Source: Treponema sp. | GTDB taxonomy: Bacteria; Spirochaetota; Spirochaetia; Treponematales; Breznakiellaceae | Assembly: GCA_031266635.1 (NCBI GenBank) | Contig: JAISAN010000099.1 | Coordinates: 1 to 6,054 of the forward strand | DNA: 6,054 nucleotides | Direction: 5' to 3' | Shown here: positions 5,266-6,054 of the stretch, in pieces | Layout: every line of letters starts with the position of its first letter | How positions within the stretch are numbered: the first letter of the stretch is position 1 | The notes under the pieces: model-generated | The model's database searches: none | The model's input: the letters and a program-made list of their open reading frames with translations, nothing else | Told to the model about the DNA's origin: nothing | Translations under genes and position numbers: made by a program

Positions 5266-5301
5266 GAAGTTATTCGGAAACTGAAGTTTCCGAATAACTT
5301 C
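5266..5301 (+). repeat. 36-bp perfect palindrome just before the leuD ribosome binding site
   Basis: The 17-nt arm GAAGTTATTCGGAAACT (5266-5282) is repeated exactly in inverted form at 5285-5301, with only GA between. As RNA it gives a 16-bp stem closed by a UGAA tetraloop. It ends 5 nt before GGAGG (5307-5311), close enough to affect ribosome access or to act as a processing or stabilising element between the two cistrons. No U-tract follows, so it is not a standard terminator. Confidence 0.9.
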
Positions 5302-5306
5302 ATTTG

Positions 5307-5311
5307 GGAGG
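5307..5311 (+). promoter_or_regulatory. Ribosome binding site of leuD
   Basis: GGAGG lies 7 nt before ATG 5319-5321 and 4 nt before the adjacent ATG 5316-5318. The 7-nt spacing equals that of leuC and favours 5319. The alternative adds one methionine. The TTG at 5304 overlaps the site and is not a likely start. Confidence 0.75.
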
Positions 5312-5318
5312 AATAATG

Positions 5319-5888
5319 ATGAAAACATTCGGCGGGGCCGTGCTGTTTCTGGACAGGAACGACATCAACACGGATGAAATAATTCCGGCCCGGTATCTGA
5401 ACGAAAGTTCCAAAGCGGCGCTGCAGCCCAATCTCCTTGAAGACCTGAAACTGCCGGGTTTTGATCCCCGCCGGGATATGGCCGGCAAGGGGGCGGTGGT
5501 TTCCCGGGCCAACTTTGGCTGCGGGTCTTCCCGGGAACACGCCCCCTGGGCCCTGGAGGTGAACGGCATCAACATCGTTATCGCCGAAAGTTTCGCCCGG
5601 ATCTTCCGGCAGAATATGTACAACTGCGGGATGATCGCCGCGGAACTGCCGAAGGAAACCCTGGACGAGATTTTCAGGGACTTCGCCCCGCCTGCGGCGG
5701 GACAAGCCGGGGCTGGGCGGTCCGGGGCTGAGGGGCGGCCGGTTACCCTCTCGGTGGATGCGGACCGGGGCCTCCTGGTATTCCGCTCCGGCGGCAAAGA
5801 GAAAACCGTCCCCTTTAAGCTGGAAGGGTTCGAACGGGCCCTGGTGGAGGCCGGGGGCTGGGTGGAATACGCGGCGGCTCGGTATTAG
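5319..5888 (+). CDS. leuD: 3-isopropylmalate dehydratase (aconitase-family) small subunit
   Basis: This 189-residue swivel-domain subunit pairs with the LeuC-type large subunit to complete the active site and set substrate choice. The N-terminal INTDEIIPARYLN (16-28) includes the ARYL loop used for substrate recognition in this type. NFGCGSSREHAPWAL (65-79) is the family signature with the active-site serine/arginine region. IAESFARIFRQNMYNCG (88-104) is also typical. Family members of this type are usually about 160-170 residues. The extra length is mostly in a Gly/Ala-rich stretch at about 124-140, probably a surface loop. The start at 5319 follows the ribosome binding site; 5316 is possible. 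It lies 143 bp after leuC across the inverted-repeat array. Its stop codon overlaps that of the convergent gene. Whether it acts on isopropylmalate or a related acid is not shown. Confidence 0.92.
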   Translation: MKTFGGAVLFLDRNDINTDEIIPARYLNESSKAALQPNLLEDLKLPGFDPRRDMAGKGAVVSRANFGCGSSREHAPWALEVNGINIVIAESFARIFRQNMYNCGMIAAELPKETLDEIFRDFAPPAAGQAGAGRSGAEGRPVTLSVDADRGLLVFRSGGKEKTVPFKLEGFERALVEAGGWVEYAAARY

Positions 5889-6054
5889 GACGGGCTGAAG
5901 ACAGATTCCTTGCGGACCTTGGCGGCGGCCTGGTTGAATTTGCCGGAAACCGAGACAAATACATCGGTTAAATCGGGATCGAACTGGGAGCCGCTGCCGT
6001 CCACAATGATCTTGGCGGCCTCCTCGTGGGTAAAGGCTTTCTTGTAGGGCCGGG
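5885..6054 (-). CDS. C-terminal end of an HD-GYP-type protein (partial)
   Basis: The last 55 codons and TAA stop (5887-5885) are seen; the rest lies beyond the right edge. The fragment begins RPYKKAFTHEEAAKIIV and continues with GSGSQFDPDLTDVFVSV. This matches the tail of HD-GYP domains, where R-P-Y-K-K follows the metal-binding core and H-F/Q-F-D-P precedes the final helix. HD-GYP proteins hydrolyse cyclic di-GMP and are often response regulators, but the catalytic HD and GYP motifs are not in the window, so activity and any receiver domain are unknown. The frame is open to the edge and codon use matches its neighbours. It is convergent with leuD, and the stop codons overlap (TTAG, 5885-5888). 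The call rests on a short stretch. Confidence 0.75.
   Translation of the reverse strand, partial: RPYKKAFTHEEAAKIIVDGSGSQFDPDLTDVFVSVSGKFNQAAAKVRKESVFSPS

Overview
This window looks like a chromosomal segment from a moderately G/C-rich bacterium. The best guess is a spirochete, possibly a Treponema-type organism. That guess rests on the style of the acyl-CoA synthetase, the short threonyl-tRNA synthetase without a TGS domain, and the HD-GYP-like fragment. It is family resemblance only (about 50% sure), because no 16S gene or other marker is present. I see no phage, IS element, CRISPR array, tRNA or rRNA gene.

Layout. Positions 1-1385 (minus strand) hold the first 461 codons of thrS, cut by the left edge. 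Positions 1386-1865 are a 480-bp divergent region with no convincing protein gene. It contains the thrS leader on the minus strand. On the plus strand it contains hairpins ending in a strong intrinsic terminator (1694-1736), then a separate promoter-like site and inverted repeat in front of the next gene. Three plus-strand genes follow: a 642-residue long-chain acyl-CoA synthetase (1866-3794), the large subunit of an aconitase-family dehydratase annotated as leuC (3853-5175), and its small subunit leuD (5319-5888). The last 170 bases (minus strand) are the C-terminal end of an HD-GYP-type protein. Its stop codon overlaps the leuD stop.

How they fit together. LeuC and LeuD form one Fe-S dehydratase. 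Their order, strand and spacing behind the acyl-CoA synthetase suggest one transcription unit, although leuA and leuB are not adjacent, so the substrate is open. ThrRS is a housekeeping enzyme read in the other direction.

The least ordinary parts are non-coding. (1) A plus-strand terminator has no gene ahead of it, which implies a short RNA or an attenuated leader. Its loop carries an 11-nt match to the 16S rRNA 3' tail, including the anti-Shine-Dalgarno core. (2) The leuC-leuD gap is almost filled by consecutive inverted repeats, ending in a perfect 17-bp-arm palindrome 5 nt before the leuD ribosome binding site. (3) The thrS leader can form two mutually exclusive hairpins. All structural statements come from reading complementarity by eye, without folding energies or database searches.
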